Below, in pieces: positions 35,920 to 48,311 of a stretch of DNA of 64,000 nucleotides (the first letter of the stretch is position 1; every line of letters begins with the position of its first letter). The notes beneath the pieces are model-generated. The model ran no database searches and was not told the DNA's origin. It saw nothing but the letters and a program-made list of their open reading frames with translations. The stretch comes from Alentia gelatinosa (taxonomy: Eukaryota > Annelida > Polychaeta > Phyllodocida > Polynoidae), in assembly GCA_950022655.1 (NCBI GenBank), contig OX465581.1:105817125-105881124 (forward strand), given 5' to 3'. Position numbers and translations under genes: made by a program.

Positions 35920-36960
35920 TACGCCCCATGGCCTGACATTAAAGTCCAGGTGCCGTAGCGTATGAGGTCAGCTAGGGAGACATCGGGGGCAGCTGGGGCA
36001 TCCTGGGCAGCTCCTCTCCTCTGGGTGAGGTTTGAGCTGGTATGTGATTGGATAGGCGAGCCGCTCCCACGATGATTTGTTTCACAATGTGGTTATTGAA
36101 GGCCTTGAGGTGGGGTTCCCTCCATGGGTGGTGATCCAGGACCAGGTACCCAAGATATAGTTTAGGTGGGGGGGGACTTGGCCAGATATTTCATGAAGAG
36201 TGCGGCCGCGCAGATGGACGGTTGAAGAGGCTTCACCCTATACAAGGCGGCATAGATTAGGTAAACCAGGGCTTGGTGGAACTTTTGGAGCATGCGGTCT
36301 GTGAGGTCGCTGCATGATAGGAGTTCATCATCTGGGTGTGGCGAGTAGACGTTTCTGAAGTTACCAATAGAGATTGGAATGATAACAGTTGTCTGGCAGG
36401 TATAAAGTCTGCGGCAAGGCTTGAGGGCCCAGCCATGGTGAGAGAGGAGAAGCTCTGTATAAAATGCCCGGGTGAGGTCTTTGTCGCTGTCGCTATGCGG
36501 TGTAAAAGCTCACAGGCTATGGCCACTAATACTGGGTCTTTGTTTCGACCTGAGGTCAGCGCCTCTACTCCTGGGTGGAGGTTGAGGCTGATGATGAGGC
36601 AGACCCCCGCCGGCATCCTGGGTCCCAATAGGATGCATGCTATGAGTACTGTGTAAGCCTGGAGATGGACTCCCTTGCTCACAAGTATTTTAACCTAGGG
36701 GGTCAGGGGCTGGATACAGTACTTGTTGTCGATCACCGCGGCCACGTCCCCTTTTAAGTTTTACTATTGTCTTATTGGTAGCTCCAAGGGCCAGGCCAAG
36801 AGAGGTCAGCCTTTAACCCCCGAGAGGGGCCAATGAGGCTGTTGTCCTTCGTTTCTCCTCAAGGTACCTAGGAGGTTGTTGGTAAATTGTCTCGCAGGGA
36901 GTTCACACTTTGAGATATGAATGATTTTCCTGAGGAACGTCAGTTTCTCACATGGGATGG
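35920..36960 (-). pseudogene. degenerate GC-rich coding-like region
   Basis: On the minus strand a broken frame reads through DLTDRMLQKFHQALVYLIYA (around 36230-36310), with further open stretches before and after in shifting phases. Another frame, 36257-36682, is open for 141 codons. Composition and length suggest ancient coding sequence, most likely from a mobile element, but I recognise no catalytic motif or family. Confidence 0.3.
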
Positions 36961-37374
36961 TGATTTTTCGGGTCTATGCCGTAGCCGATCCAGTCGAGAC
37001 CACGGCTGGCAGGGCGCATTTTCCGACCGCCAGTTGAAAATGAAGAGGCATAACAAGCACACCACTCCTAGTCTCGAGGGACTGTTGGGTGAATAGATGT
37101 CTCGTTGTAATACAATGGTCTCTTTCCGCATGAGGCTGGTAGGCCGAGAGATTGAACAAACAGTAGGAGCAAATGTAATCCAAGAGAGACTCAGATCAAA
37201 ACCAAATAGATAGTTATACTTACTACGATTTATTTTTGAGAGGGATTTGTAACCAACGGCATTCTTTCGTCTAAATAAAACATTTCTTGTTACTTGTATT
37301 GCTTGTGAAAAGAAGCGACAGACTATATTGACATAATTGATAAGATATAACCTATAGAATAGATGCAGAAAAAT

Positions 37375-37450
37375 GAGTACTGGGATCGATCCTAATACAG
37401 GATGTAGCGACCCGTGGTCCCACAAGGGACCCACGCAATCTCGTCCTGCC
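37375..37450 (-). repeat. possible tRNA-like SINE head
   Basis: On the minus strand GGGTCGCTACATCC is followed by AGGATCGATCCCAGTAC, the latter close to the RNA polymerase III B box (GGTTCGATCCC). A clear A box and tail are not visible. Resemblance only. Confidence 0.25.
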
Positions 37451-40277
37451 TTCAAATGCCAGCACGAGACCTAGGATCTAAATAATTGTATATTTGACGG
37501 GTATCTGTGAATTATGTTGAATAATGGCCCACGGCCCAGGAAAGATGCGTTGCTCTGAAAGAGCCCTCTGTCCCTCGATATATTAGTTTATGCAGGGAGG
37601 CTCACCCTTCTACCTGACATAAATGAGGTTACCGGCCATGCTTTGGCTCACTCTTCGTCACATATCGTATGCAGGGTGCTTGTCGTTTCGTCGATACCGT
37701 TTATCCTATAGGAGAAGGTGGATGTTAGAACAGGTGGTAAGTCACAGCATGCATTTTGTTTGTTTTGGGGCATTCTGACCTATTTTGTGTCATTTTCCCG
37801 AGAGAGCACTAAAATTAGACCCATATTTCTACCATTTTTATTGGCACACGACTAAATCACTATAAACATAGATAAATAACCATGATATGCCCTTTTCGGT
37901 CCAATTTAGGAATGCTTACAGAATGGGCCGGCTTATGGACAACTATCCAGACCTTAGTTAGACGTTCATGCACCTGTGTTTCAGCACCTATTTGCTCATA
38001 ACTCATAAATTAGAGTTTAGAGTTTAGTTGTTACAGAGCTTACAAAATACCATACATGGGTGAGCATTACTGAACTGAAAGCATCATTGGGAGTTTAAAG
38101 GCACTGGTTTATTATATATTTGTTTTATGGTAGTGTAAATTGAAAATGAAAACAAGGTTTTCCATAAAAAAAATTTAAATGGCCTTTCCCTGATTCTGTA
38201 GCATTTATAAGCGATACACCCGTATTTGTAATAATCTGCTCCTTGCTATTAGTATTCATAAATTTTACCTTCTACTACAGGTCTGACTGGTAACGCATGC
38301 TTGCTTATAACAAACATCCTCATTTATCATTTATCCACTTAGATTGTGAAAAGAAACCAGTTTATAATAAAATAATTCTAGGTAAAATTATTTTAAACAA
38401 ATATGTTTAATCATGGATCTCAAACGCTAGACATTATGATTTATAAATGAACACAAACTCAAGAAATATCTTTTTTGTCAACTCATATTACACTATCCAA
38501 GTGAAATATATAATGATTTTATAATTATCAAATGAGTCATATGTATAATATATATACTATATATACACGTGTATTATATATATATGATATATATCATATA
38601 TACATACATGTGTATTATATATGTATAAATACATATAATGACATTCCCAATGTGATCAAAGGTAACATATATATTGGTTGAATTTCAATTTTGTTTTATT
38701 CTTCAGGTAAATAGCATACATTCACCCTATTTGGGCGTTTTTACATGTAGCATATGCAAGATTGTATACAACATGTATTCTACAAAAGAGATTATCTAAA
38801 CACTATATTAAGTATTAGTAAGCCAATGTGAATGTTAAACCCGCCAAATTGTAGCTTGAATACTATAAAATATGATGAAATCACTGCATTGTCTTTGACC
38901 ATAATCTACGAACATATTACCCTTATTCACTCAGTCCTCTAGCGCTAAAGAATAAGTTGCCCGGGCTATGTTTGGCCGCACGCATTGGGTAACCAAGCAG
39001 ATAAGGCGCATCGCCGGCCAGTGAAAAAAGGCCTATTGTTACACATTTACCTATTTTTTTCAATTCATAGAGGACCTACATCCTTTTCTTTTTAAGTCGT
39101 TCACATACTATACCGTGTTGGAAATGCTTGTACTTATCTTTTTTTAAAACATCAATATATATTTACACTGACTTGAATTCCAATTGTAAATCTCCAAACC
39201 CTGGCAGGCTACAAAGCAGGTCAGAGTTATTTGTAGGGGTGGGTGGGTTGTTATTCATTTGTTTGACTTTTTGGACGGGTGGTCGTAAACCACGAGCGGT
39301 TGATGCGGAGTAAAACACGAGTGATTGCAAGTATATTGTGTCGTCAACCTCGAGTGGGTTACAGAGCCGACTATCCAAAAACCATCGCTTGCTGTATTTC
39401 TTAGACATGGTCATTAGCAAAAATGTCTATTCCTAAATATTCGATAATTGGTTCGGAATAGCCTTAAACCATGGGTGTGGTTTGAGGCCGCCAATAAACG
39501 ATGGGTAGTGGTTTCTTTTGGCTCCATATATTTTCAATGGAGATTTCGGAACCCATGAGTATGAAAGTTAACTGCAGAACCAAGTCCAGTCCAATCTCTT
39601 AGTAATTCACTACCCAATGCTGGCGTGGTAGTGTCCTTTCAGAATTGACGGATGTATGTGGCTAAAGCGAAGATCACTACATGCAGAAAGCACATATATC
39701 CATAGTAGATGGTGTTACTATCTGTTGTGAATAGTAAACTAAATGAATGACTCCAAGGCTTCGTCCCGTTACAAGCTTTATTGCAGATGGTGTTACAATG
39801 CGCTCTCTGACCGGACTGCCTCGAGTATGTCGAGATCAGGATTATATGCTCCGTCTCAGCCGCGTGCGGGCAACCCGTATTGATCGTAATCAAAGGGGGA
39901 TTACCTCACGCAGCGTGACACGCAGCCGGCTTGATCTGTAAGGCCAAGGGATATAATCTGTATGTTTAACATACCAATATTTTGGATCGTGACACTGGTT
40001 GATATAAATCCCCGAAAACATTGCCAACAGGAATATAGCTGAAGCTAGTTAGCGTACTCTTTTTGATTTAACATATTAATCACCTGGATATACTATGTGC
40101 ATGCAGTCTTTAAGTTTGCTTGAAACCGAAAAAGCTGAGAAATTTTCATAAAAACTAAATACATACAAGGCTCCTATTAAGGCTGTCGAACTGCAACCTT
40201 TTTCAGTTCAAGCCGGAAGTATTTCGCTTGGTCTGGCATATAAATAATTTAATTCTGGGTGACAATCTGAAGCTATA
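37451..40277. other. intergenic, AT-rich
   Basis: No gene supported. 38540-38635 is a palindromic (TA)n-type stretch with ACACGTGT and ATACATACATGTGTAT. The GC-richer piece at 39740-39945 has a 64-codon frame with no recognisable domain. Confidence 0.55.
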
Positions 40278-41172
40278 CAGTAAAACCCCTCTTAAGGGGA
40301 CACCCTCCGTTCCGGGCCAAGTGTCCCCTTAAGCGGGGTGTCCCCTTAAGCGGGGTTTTCAGGATGCCAGTGGTTATACAATAGAGAATATCTACATAAA
40401 TGAAGGAAATGATGGTTATTAGGTTAAAAGGTTTATTAATAAATAAGCAAATAAATTATACACTGCAATATAAATTAATAAAAATTAATATAAATGTATA
40501 AAAAAATAAAAAAAATAGATAAAAGAGGTTGAAGATGGATATGCATTCCTTGTGAAATTTGCTCCTTTATACACCCCCGTTCAATGTCCCCCCCCCCCCC
40601 TGTAACTTCTGAGAGAATTCAGCAGCCCTATAAGAGACTCACCGTGAGCCGCCCAGGGCCGCAACGGCTCACTGAATACCGTACCTTCAAAGCCCCCAGC
40701 CCTCCCTGTGTCGCCCACCGCTAACCTGTAAGCGGGCCTCTTGCCTGGCACCTTCAGCAGGCGCGAAAATCACTGGTACTAATATCCACTCACTGTGGCC
40801 CGCCCAGAGCTGCTAGGGATGTAGGGATTACCATTCAAACAACACACTCCGGCCGTCCGGGCCCGCCCGGGAATGCTCAGTCTATTATTCTGGTTGTGAC
40901 AGTGTCTGTCCCGTACAAACGGGCACCATAAACTTGGATTTTCAGTGTTTTTGATATGATGTCCCCCCAAACTGTCCCCTTAAACGGGGTTTTTAAGCAT
41001 TTCTGTACCGAAAAACTGTCCCCTAAAGCGGGGTGTCCCCTTAAGCGGGGTGTCCCTTTAAGCGGGGTTAAAATAAACTCTTAATAGAGGGAAAAATTTC
41101 CGTTCCAAGCAAATTGTCCCCTAAAGCGGGGTGTCCCCTTAAGAGGGGTGTCCCGGAAGAGGGGTTTTACTG
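40278..41172. mobile_element. pogo/Tigger-like (Tc1/mariner) non-autonomous element
   Basis: The ends are CAGTAAAACCCCTCTT and its complement, flanked by TA (or TATA) on both sides. Near each end the word TGTCCCCTTAAGCGGGG is iterated, as direct and self-complementary copies: two near the left end, at least five towards the right. CAGT ends plus TA duplication fit Tc1/mariner, and the CAGTA-CCCC style ends resemble pogo/Tigger families. The interior is A-rich then C/G-rich, with no transposase. Confidence 0.75.
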
Positions 41173-42054
41173 TATATCCTAATTTTGTTTAAATTATCTA
41201 AGACAAAGGTAGAGAACCTCCTAACATCGTGTAAACGGCTACTGACCACGAGTAAAGAGTCAGTCCTGCGCAGCTGTTGCCTCCTCCCTCGTTCGTCCAT
41301 GGGTTGCTGCTCACGTTGTGGCGTCTTTGGTGAAGTTAATTACCCAGAGATGGCGTTGAGAGGGTGCATTCTTTTACCCGCTGTCAAACCTTGCCCTATT
41401 CGATCCCCTGATCAAACTCCATTTCTAGTGTGCTCTCAAAAGGTTCACTACTTTCACCAATATGAAATAGAAAGTCTGTAAATCTGACTTGAAAATTCTT
41501 TCCCATATTAACTAAGCCGAGTTTTTAAAATTGTGGGAGAAAGTGGGAGATTGAAAATCTTATCATTTCATATTATTAATCTCTCCTTTTAATTACACCT
41601 GTATTTTTAGAATTCCACTTAACATCTTACAACGTCAATAGAAGTTGCTCATGTCAGTTTCAGTATCCGTAAGGTGAACCAAATACGTCCTGTATTCACA
41701 TCAATGTAGGAACAAGTTTAATTTCTTGTCCTGTTTATGTTTTTCGGAATTAAGTTCATATTTTTTAACGATCCAATCTCTCTTTGCTAATGGGGTTCTC
41801 TCTCCCGGAATCATTGAAGGCTGTCATGCCTGTGTCGTCCCTGGCCAAGCCTGTACGTTGGGTCTTTTTTCAAAGAGGATCAACGTTTTTATCATCAACA
41901 AGAGCAGCATCTGACGTCAGAACCACGGCGGGAGGGTGAACACCTGTGTGGCTTCCACAATTTATATGCCCTGCCTCTGCTGGAGAACTGCACCTGTTAA
42001 GGATAAGCTATTAGGGTCGCAACTGGCTCATTTTTCTAAACCCAGTTTCTATAT
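41173..42054. other. intergenic, no gene supported
   Basis: A 98-codon plus-strand frame at 41185-41481 has several cysteines but no recognisable motif spacing. Nothing else seen. Confidence 0.5.
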
Positions 42055-42223
42055 AAGGCCTGGCGTCCACTGAGCTTTAAATCGCCTATACGATAGGTCT
42101 TACATTATACCTAATCTAGACGTTTGTGTAAGAGAAAGATGTTCCCAATTGTCTACGATTTTGACAATATGCACTGTATTGCATCGGGAGGTGACAAATT
42201 GCTATTGTAGTAGGTGGCCTTAC
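42055..42223. mobile_element. decayed relative of the 22045-22335 foldback element
   Basis: The left end CCTGGCGTCCACT and right end TTGTAGTAGGTGGCC match the terminal repeats of the element at 22045. GTCTACGATTTTGACA and ATCGGGAGGT are shared internal words. It is shorter (about 169 bp) and the inner hairpin is lost. Confidence 0.65.
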
Positions 42224-44506
42224 GATGTAAAAAGTGTGTACTATCCATGAGACAAGTTCAAGCCGTAAAATGGTTGGTAAATATATGATCTCGTCTGTTC
42301 AAACTAGCCATTAAAGTTGCTGCTGTCAAACTTGCCTCATTAGGCATTCATGTGACAACCAGGTACTCTCAAATTGAGATTTTGTAATACATACCTCTAC
42401 ACCTCTATTTTATACAGTATATATAATTATTAAAGGTCATATTGTGTTACTGTCTACGTCGACTTTAATATAAGTATGATTTTAACGTTCATGCGTATGT
42501 AAATCTGTCTGGAATGTGTTTAATACATAGTTTCAAATGAGCAGCAGGTCATTTGCTACTCCATTTTAAAAACCAGTTGATGTGTTTGTATACACGCGCA
42601 TAGAAAAATGAGCTTTTCTTCTCATCATGGTATGTTAACATCAAGAATAAATGAAGACGAAGGCGGTATTAAACGCACATACGTGCTCAGCAAGGTGACT
42701 CATCACTTGTGATGCTGCCCCTCGTGCATGCAATGTAGTTCGTTCTGGATGTCTATAAATAGAGTTTCTACAGCCCCTTATATTGCCCAGTGGAAATGGA
42801 TTCCGGTCTAAATCACCCTAACGTCTGCTGCTGCCGTGATACATACTGGTCCATCTGGCAGGACATGGTAAAGGACCCTCAAGGACGTTCCCATAGATAT
42901 CATTATACGTTCTCGTGATGTTTTATATTCACCATATTACACGAAACCTTTTATATTTTTTGGATTCGAAGGAATATTTTTCCATTAATCGCAGAATTTG
43001 GGGCCGTAGCTTTTATTATCCGTTTATGTCTTGTCGATATTGATTTTCCATTGGGATTCCTGAAATAGTCGAATACATTTGATTTTGACATTTCCTAACG
43101 TGCATTTCCATAATTACCTCGATATTGAAATGACATTGATATAGAGATGAAGGGAAGCTTTCCAACAATTACATCGCTGTTCTCCTAACTTTAACCACTC
43201 ATCCACGTCCATTTATTTCCTCAAACTAGTGTGGCCACTAGTTCCTTTCACCCAATCCCAACCCCTCATCTATGCTTCTCTAGACATTCTGCTATCACTC
43301 CCTATATTGGTGTTGGTACATAAAGAGTATGGTTGACACATGATGCAGATCAGCAATGCACCAAAACTTGGAGGCTCATAACCAGGGGAGAGTAGAGATG
43401 TCGCCACTGAGGTAGCAGACGACAGAGTCACCTGATAGCCGTGATTGGAAGTTTGAATCTCTAGACAGATCACTCTCCCAAGTATTGTGTACGCTTAGCA
43501 GCCAGGATCTCTGTATGGAGAGTATAGACAGGATAGCTCGGGCTGATTGAAGGGACGTCCATTTGCATTGTCTGCTGCAAGAAATGTGTCTCTATAGCCC
43601 TTTGCAGAATCAGTGGCACGGGGGACTCCGTAGATAATGCCGAGTTGAGCAATCGGTATGCATACGGTCTGAATATTGAGATATATGGTGTCTTGTTACC
43701 TTGTCTCTCGAGAATATAGACTCTCCAGTGTTGTAACAGTATTTTCACCACCCCATTTGAGCCAGCAAATCTACACCATGCTATGTGTTCTACAAACCCT
43801 GCACTGTCAATGTTCTTTTAGCCTCTCTCACTGTATCAGTAATTCTAGGGCCAATTACAATTTGCTGTGTCATGATGCAACCTAGTATTGTTTTGTTTAG
43901 AATGGTTTGGTGGCCAACAATGTGAAAGGTTTTAAAAATCATCTAAATAGCGAGCAATAGGTCGTATTACTCTGCAGAATTTGTACCTATATGCTCTTTG
44001 ACATTGTTGTTGGATGCCCTTCCACAGCGTCCTGCGCAATTGAAATGGAAGTTTCTTTGTTATTGTTTGTTTTGTGGTTTATTCTTATTTATGAACAACT
44101 GGTTTGAATCAAGGTAGCAGCCCTTGTACCAAAATAGTTATCTTGAACCATTGACGAGCATGATGCTATTTACCACTAATACATCTCCGTATATAGAATT
44201 GATACCAATGTAATACCGATAAAGGTCTCATGGGTAAACCATAGCTGACATGATCAAGTAACCGCTTTCAGATGATAAGCTAGAACTCCCTACATGTACA
44301 AGTAATAGAAGATCCAGCTGAGGTGCAACAGAATAACTTATCAAAATCCAGGATCTTTTATTGCATAGAACTCTGAGGTTTTGTAACAATTTTCAGTTCC
44401 ATAAGATGAATCCCTTGATTGTAATCCTTAAGTTCAATGTAAACAATTGAGTCTTCCGCAACATGATATCACTCAGGTTGATACTAATGGGCCATTTGTA
44501 TGGTAG
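42224..44506. other. intergenic, no gene supported
   Basis: AT-rich, with frames of up to 93 codons and no domain. No repeat structure recognised. Confidence 0.55.
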
Positions 44507-44628
44507 AGTAGAACTCTGCATAAGCGGACACCCTCTGGGCCAAAGAGTACCCTTTCACATCGCGGCAAAAGTGCCCATTAATGCAGGGTGTCTGCTTAAG
44601 TGAGGTGTCCGGCAGGGTTCCACGGTAT
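44507..44628. mobile_element. short relative of the pogo/Tigger-like element
   Basis: Left end AGTAGAACTCTGCATAAGCG with GGACACC, right end GGTGTCCGGCAGGGTTCCAC. The interior carries GTGTCTGCTTAAGTGAGG. The pattern of GTCC-NNTTAAGC words beside both ends parallels 40278-41172, but the ends are diverged. It abuts the next element, suggesting one inserted in the other. Confidence 0.5.
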
Positions 44629-44866
44629 ATTCATATAGCTTTGCATTATCATATTTATAGGTTTGAACCATTATCAAAATATGGTTTATTATAGTTAAAA
44701 CTTTCAGAAATAACGGGTTTGAATCGTTATCAAATTGCTGTTTATAACGGTTAAGATCCACGGTAAGAAATATATTACGGCCACCCGCAAAATTTACAAT
44801 GTTTCCCTAGCAACTGGGGTGCCAGGGAAAAACCGTAAATTTTACGTGAAATTTTTACAGCATTCA
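44622..44866. mobile_element. right-end fragment of the CACTGTAAAAAATTTCC element
   Basis: It is collinear with 28017-28265: shared words include TATATT(T)CATA(C/T)AGCTTTGC, GGTTT(G/A)AACC, AAATATATTACGG, CCCT(A/G)GCA, CCGTAAA and GAAATTTTTTACAG. The terminal CACTGTA is eroded. The left half is missing. Confidence 0.65.
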
Positions 44867-45081
44867 AGTTCACCAAAGGTCCTATATGGTTGAGGTTCGC
44901 CAAAACCTATCCAACAACTAGCACTGTTCACTCCCAGTACGGCGATTATATATTAGCACCTGTATATTTGCCTTATTCTCGAAGCTGCGAATTTATAAAG
45001 AACACGCTTAATCTCATATGTCCAAGATTCATGCATCTGTACACTCTTACCAGTAATTTGAAAATCAAGCATATAAACATT

Positions 45082-45330
45082 TTAGGATTCATCTGCTAGT
45101 GCCTTCACTTTTAACTTTATAAATTTCTTATACTGATAGACTGTACAATTCTGTATTTCAATAGGCAGGGCATTCCATAGTGCAATTCCTTGATACATAG
45201 GGTTCCTTTTAGAAAAGGAGGTCCTTGGACGTTTCAACCTTATTTGTCTCTTAAATTGTGACCTTGTCCTTGGTTCTTGGACTAACAGATTATCCTTAGT
45301 AAATCTTTTCATATATACATACAACATTAT
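45082..45330 (-). pseudogene. LINE reverse-transcriptase C-terminal fragment
   Basis: The minus-strand frame of about 80 codons contains RLKRPRTSF followed by SKRNPMYQGIALWNALPIEI and a basic lysine-rich end. R-x-F-x(5)-Y/S-x-G-x(3)-WN-x-LP is the hallmark tail of non-LTR (LINE, CR1/Jockey-like) reverse transcriptases. Everything upstream of the tail is missing: 5' truncation typical of a dead LINE. Confidence 0.7.
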
Positions 45331-45760
45331 CTAATATCACTGAACACTGCCCGGTAAATCTCTTGGCATTGTTGTTACAATACACTGTCACCCACCCTGC
45401 ATACGAAACTACACCTTTAAGGATTCTGCCCCTCGGCACTGTAACGCCAAACCTGTGTGCCATCCAGGATCCGCCCCACCCCGTCCTCCCTGCACCTGCT
45501 GTAGTCTGTTGCCGAGAGCTCCACCATATACAGGTGCCATCACTCAGCTCCACTGACAGGGCTCGGCAGGATGGCCTCTGGCATTTGGCCAGGCTTCCTG
45601 TTCTTTATGGGGCATTCCCTTCCGGGATTCTACCGGGAGGCCCCGACCTTCCGAGGAGAATATAGCAGTGTCCGGTCCTCTTTCGGGCAGGGGAAACGCT
45701 CTTAACCTAACTGAGAACGCCTCTACGGATTTGTAAGATATATGCACGACAGTTGTGCTA
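45331..45760. other. GC-rich block, unassigned
   Basis: GC-richer DNA with overlapping frames on both strands (45363-45665 plus; 45296-45553 and 45544-45747 minus). No domain recognised. It directly adjoins the LINE tail and could be host sequence, an exon remnant or a transduced segment. Confidence 0.35.
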
Positions 45761-46208
45761 TGTCCTGACTACGTCGCAGCGCCGCCTGCGGACAGAGTCG
45801 AGTATTATCTTACTATATATCACTTCTCACTGCCAGCGGGCAGGATGGTACAGTGAATAACTGATATATTTCTCACATATGGCTGCACGGCGTACTAAAC
45901 CCAGAGAATGATCGAGTCTGCTTTATCTCATCCCTGGAAAAAGTTTTAATAGCCATAGGAATAACTTTTTAAAAGAGAAAGAGTAAAACTCCGTTTATTG
46001 TTTTTTTTTAAAGCAGGTACATAATTCATAGGAATAACATTGAAAAATAATATGCAACGATCACCCCAGTAAAGTGATAATACTACGCCATGGTCGTTAT
46101 GGAGTGATGGGAGATGATCTCATAAAGAACTGGCCAATCAGCGGCCAGGATTTCAGGGAACAGACAAGACGTCAAAAGGGACATTTATTCACTAACTGGA
46201 TTTGCTAT

Positions 46209-46906
46209 CACTGCACGAAAACCACTATTTTACATATATATACGCCATCGCTATAACGCACGTATCGGCTGTATCGTGGCTTGTTTATACTTGTATACAC
46301 CTCTTATACGCGTCTGCGTTTCGGGCGTCTACGAGACGCGAGGTGTTATGGTGTCGGGTGGGGGCCGGGTACACATGTGCAGCCGTATTCACACTTGTGC
46401 GGCCGCTTTCACACCTGTGTGGCCGCATTCACAGGGGGTAAGATGATTTCATGATTCAACCTCAAGTCTGAAGAGGGTCATTATATAGTAAGCCTGATTG
46501 TCCACACATTGAAATGGTGTTTGGAAGTAAGATCTATTAGAAAAACAATAAAAAAAAGAACATAATGCAAGGTTTACTATGTGTAATTAATCAATTTATA
46601 CTTAATTAGGTTTTTATAAAATAAATTGGTAATATAAAATTGCAATTTTCATATAATACAGACTTGGATGGTTAATGGAAAATGAAATATGCTACCACTG
46701 ATGTCCCCAAGTGGCAGAGGTCGGAATTATTGGATAGTGGCGTAAATAAATAGAATTAGGCGTATATATGACGTATATAAGATCGCACCATGGATACGTA
46801 TATATAAGCCACTAGATAAGGCGTCTACGAGACGTCTAATAGGTCGAAAATCATACTGATAGATGCGTTTCGCATACATATGTAAAGTGGTAAGTTTCGT
46901 GCAGTG
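46209..46906. mobile_element. CACTA-like non-autonomous element, copy 1 (698 bp)
   Basis: It begins CACTGCACGAAA and ends TTTCGTGCAGTG, flanked by TAT on both sides (46206-46208 and 46907-46909). A 3-bp duplication with CACTG ends is diagnostic of the CACTA (EnSpm/CMC) superfamily. Subterminal words GTCTACGAGACG, GGCGTATATA and CATATATA recur near both ends, as CACTA elements often show. No transposase. Copy 2 is inverted at 51038-51893. Confidence 0.8.
46372..46431. repeat. 20-bp x 3 tandem repeat inside CACTA-like copy 1
   Basis: Three consecutive units of the form CAC(A/T/C)TGTG(C/T)(A/G)GCCG(T/C/A)(A/T)TTCA. Copy 2 instead has a 9-bp C-rich array near the corresponding position, so each copy gained its own minisatellite. 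Confidence 0.85.
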
Positions 46907-46960
46907 TATGTAATTTGAATCTTTCTAATACTGTGATGCTATCCAGTATCATTGAAAGGG

Positions 46961-47078
46961 GTGATATAAATACATAATACTCCACTCGTTTGGATGGGCC
47001 GTAATCGTCACTCGGCTTCGCCTCAATAACAATTGTGGCCCATCCAAACTTGTGGAGTATTGTGTATTTATATGATTC
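46961..47078. repeat. foldback element with GGCTTCGCCTC apex
   Basis: Arms of about 42 bp run from GATATAAATACATAATACTC to GGATGGGCC on the left, and from GGCCCATCC to GAGTATTGTGTATTTATAT on the right. The loop holds CACTCGGCTTCGCCTC. It lies just 55 bp right of CACTA-like copy 1 but has its own arms. Confidence 0.8.
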
Positions 47079-48008
47079 TCAATGCAGTTCTATTTAATGA
47101 TGTTGTTCCCAGGAACATATTATGTTGGCAAAGACAGTTAACTGTTTTACATTTATTAATAGGTCTAGCTAGATAACACAATAAAACTAAGGTTTGAATT
47201 TGGTAGAATGATTCTCAGTCAAAGATGATACCGTTACTTTTGTTTTTAATCTTCATCAAAGTACAAAAAATTGTTGTTTTTGTAGTACGCTAATACTCCT
47301 CTCCTGTAGCCTTGCTAAAGCATGGGGGTAACCAGGAGACCATCCCGATGTTCCAGTATAAAAATGATGCTAGACCGGGTTAGATGTCTGTGAGAACTAT
47401 TGTGATGAGTCTCAAGAGGGCACACAAAACCCGTCAATTCGGAGAATCCTTTGTATTTACTGTTTTATCTGAAATAAAAGGGGGAAAGTATATATATAGG
47501 GGGATTTGTTATTCCATAATTACCCTATTAGGATGTCGTGGCTAAATTTAGCAGAACGTGGTGCTGCTCTGGAGGAGACGAACACACGGAAAGGCCACCT
47601 GGAGAAGAAACCGGTAAAGTCGCCATAAAACCATATGATATCACGAAATACTTAAATAGAACTGAACGAGAGTTAGCCTGAGTAGTTTTCATGCCACGAC
47701 GGGCAGGTCGTGTATTACTACACGAGGCGATGGGATTACTAAAATATAAATATCGACTCAACGACCAACCTTAAATGAGTGCCGGAAAGTCTATGGCGGT
47801 TTTTTATTAGGGGTAGGATAAAGCAGTATACAGTATATATGTAATGATAATTACAAACACCAGTCTATTTTGTGATATATAAAAGGACGTATGAAAATAC
47901 AAATTAGTTGCACATGGTTTGGTTCCGTTTTTAAAGTATAACGAGGCAAATATCATTCAGTTCTGTCTCTGATGTCATTCTCTTTTCCGCATGCACCTGC
48001 TGTAGATG
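47079..48008. other. intergenic, no gene supported
   Basis: AT-rich with one unrecognised 77-codon minus-strand frame. Confidence 0.55.
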
Positions 48009-48311
48009 TTATCCTACCCCTAATTCAAAATCCTATAGGTTTAACATTGGGTTTCCGTATGCCACACTGACTGGCATACGGAGTTTTATATCCCACTAGT
48101 GGCATACAGCATTGTTATCACGTAATATTCCAAAATCGAGGAGATAGGGTAGGATAAAATCAAAACCTGATTCGTTTTAATCTTGGCCACCGCATTCCAC
48201 TCCTGAAGTTTTGGCTCCGGACTTCACTTGGCTTTGCCTCATGAAGTCACTTTGCCAAACTCCAGTCATGGAATACGGTGGCCAAGATTAAACCTCATCC
48301 AGTTTTACGAT
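48009..48311. mobile_element. composite foldback MITE, copy 2
   Basis: It is collinear with 35078-35347: TTATCCTACCCC start, GTATGCCACACTGACTGGC, CACTAGTGGCATACAG, GGGTAGGATAAAATCAAAAC, CTCCGGACTTCACTTGGC and GGCCAAGAT. The right-half palindrome (48179-48290) has longer matching arms than in copy 1. Confidence 0.75.

Noticed and set aside
36940..37455. 171-codon minus-strand frame
   Set aside because: It crosses a tRNA-like SINE candidate and AT-rich DNA, with no domain or coding bias.
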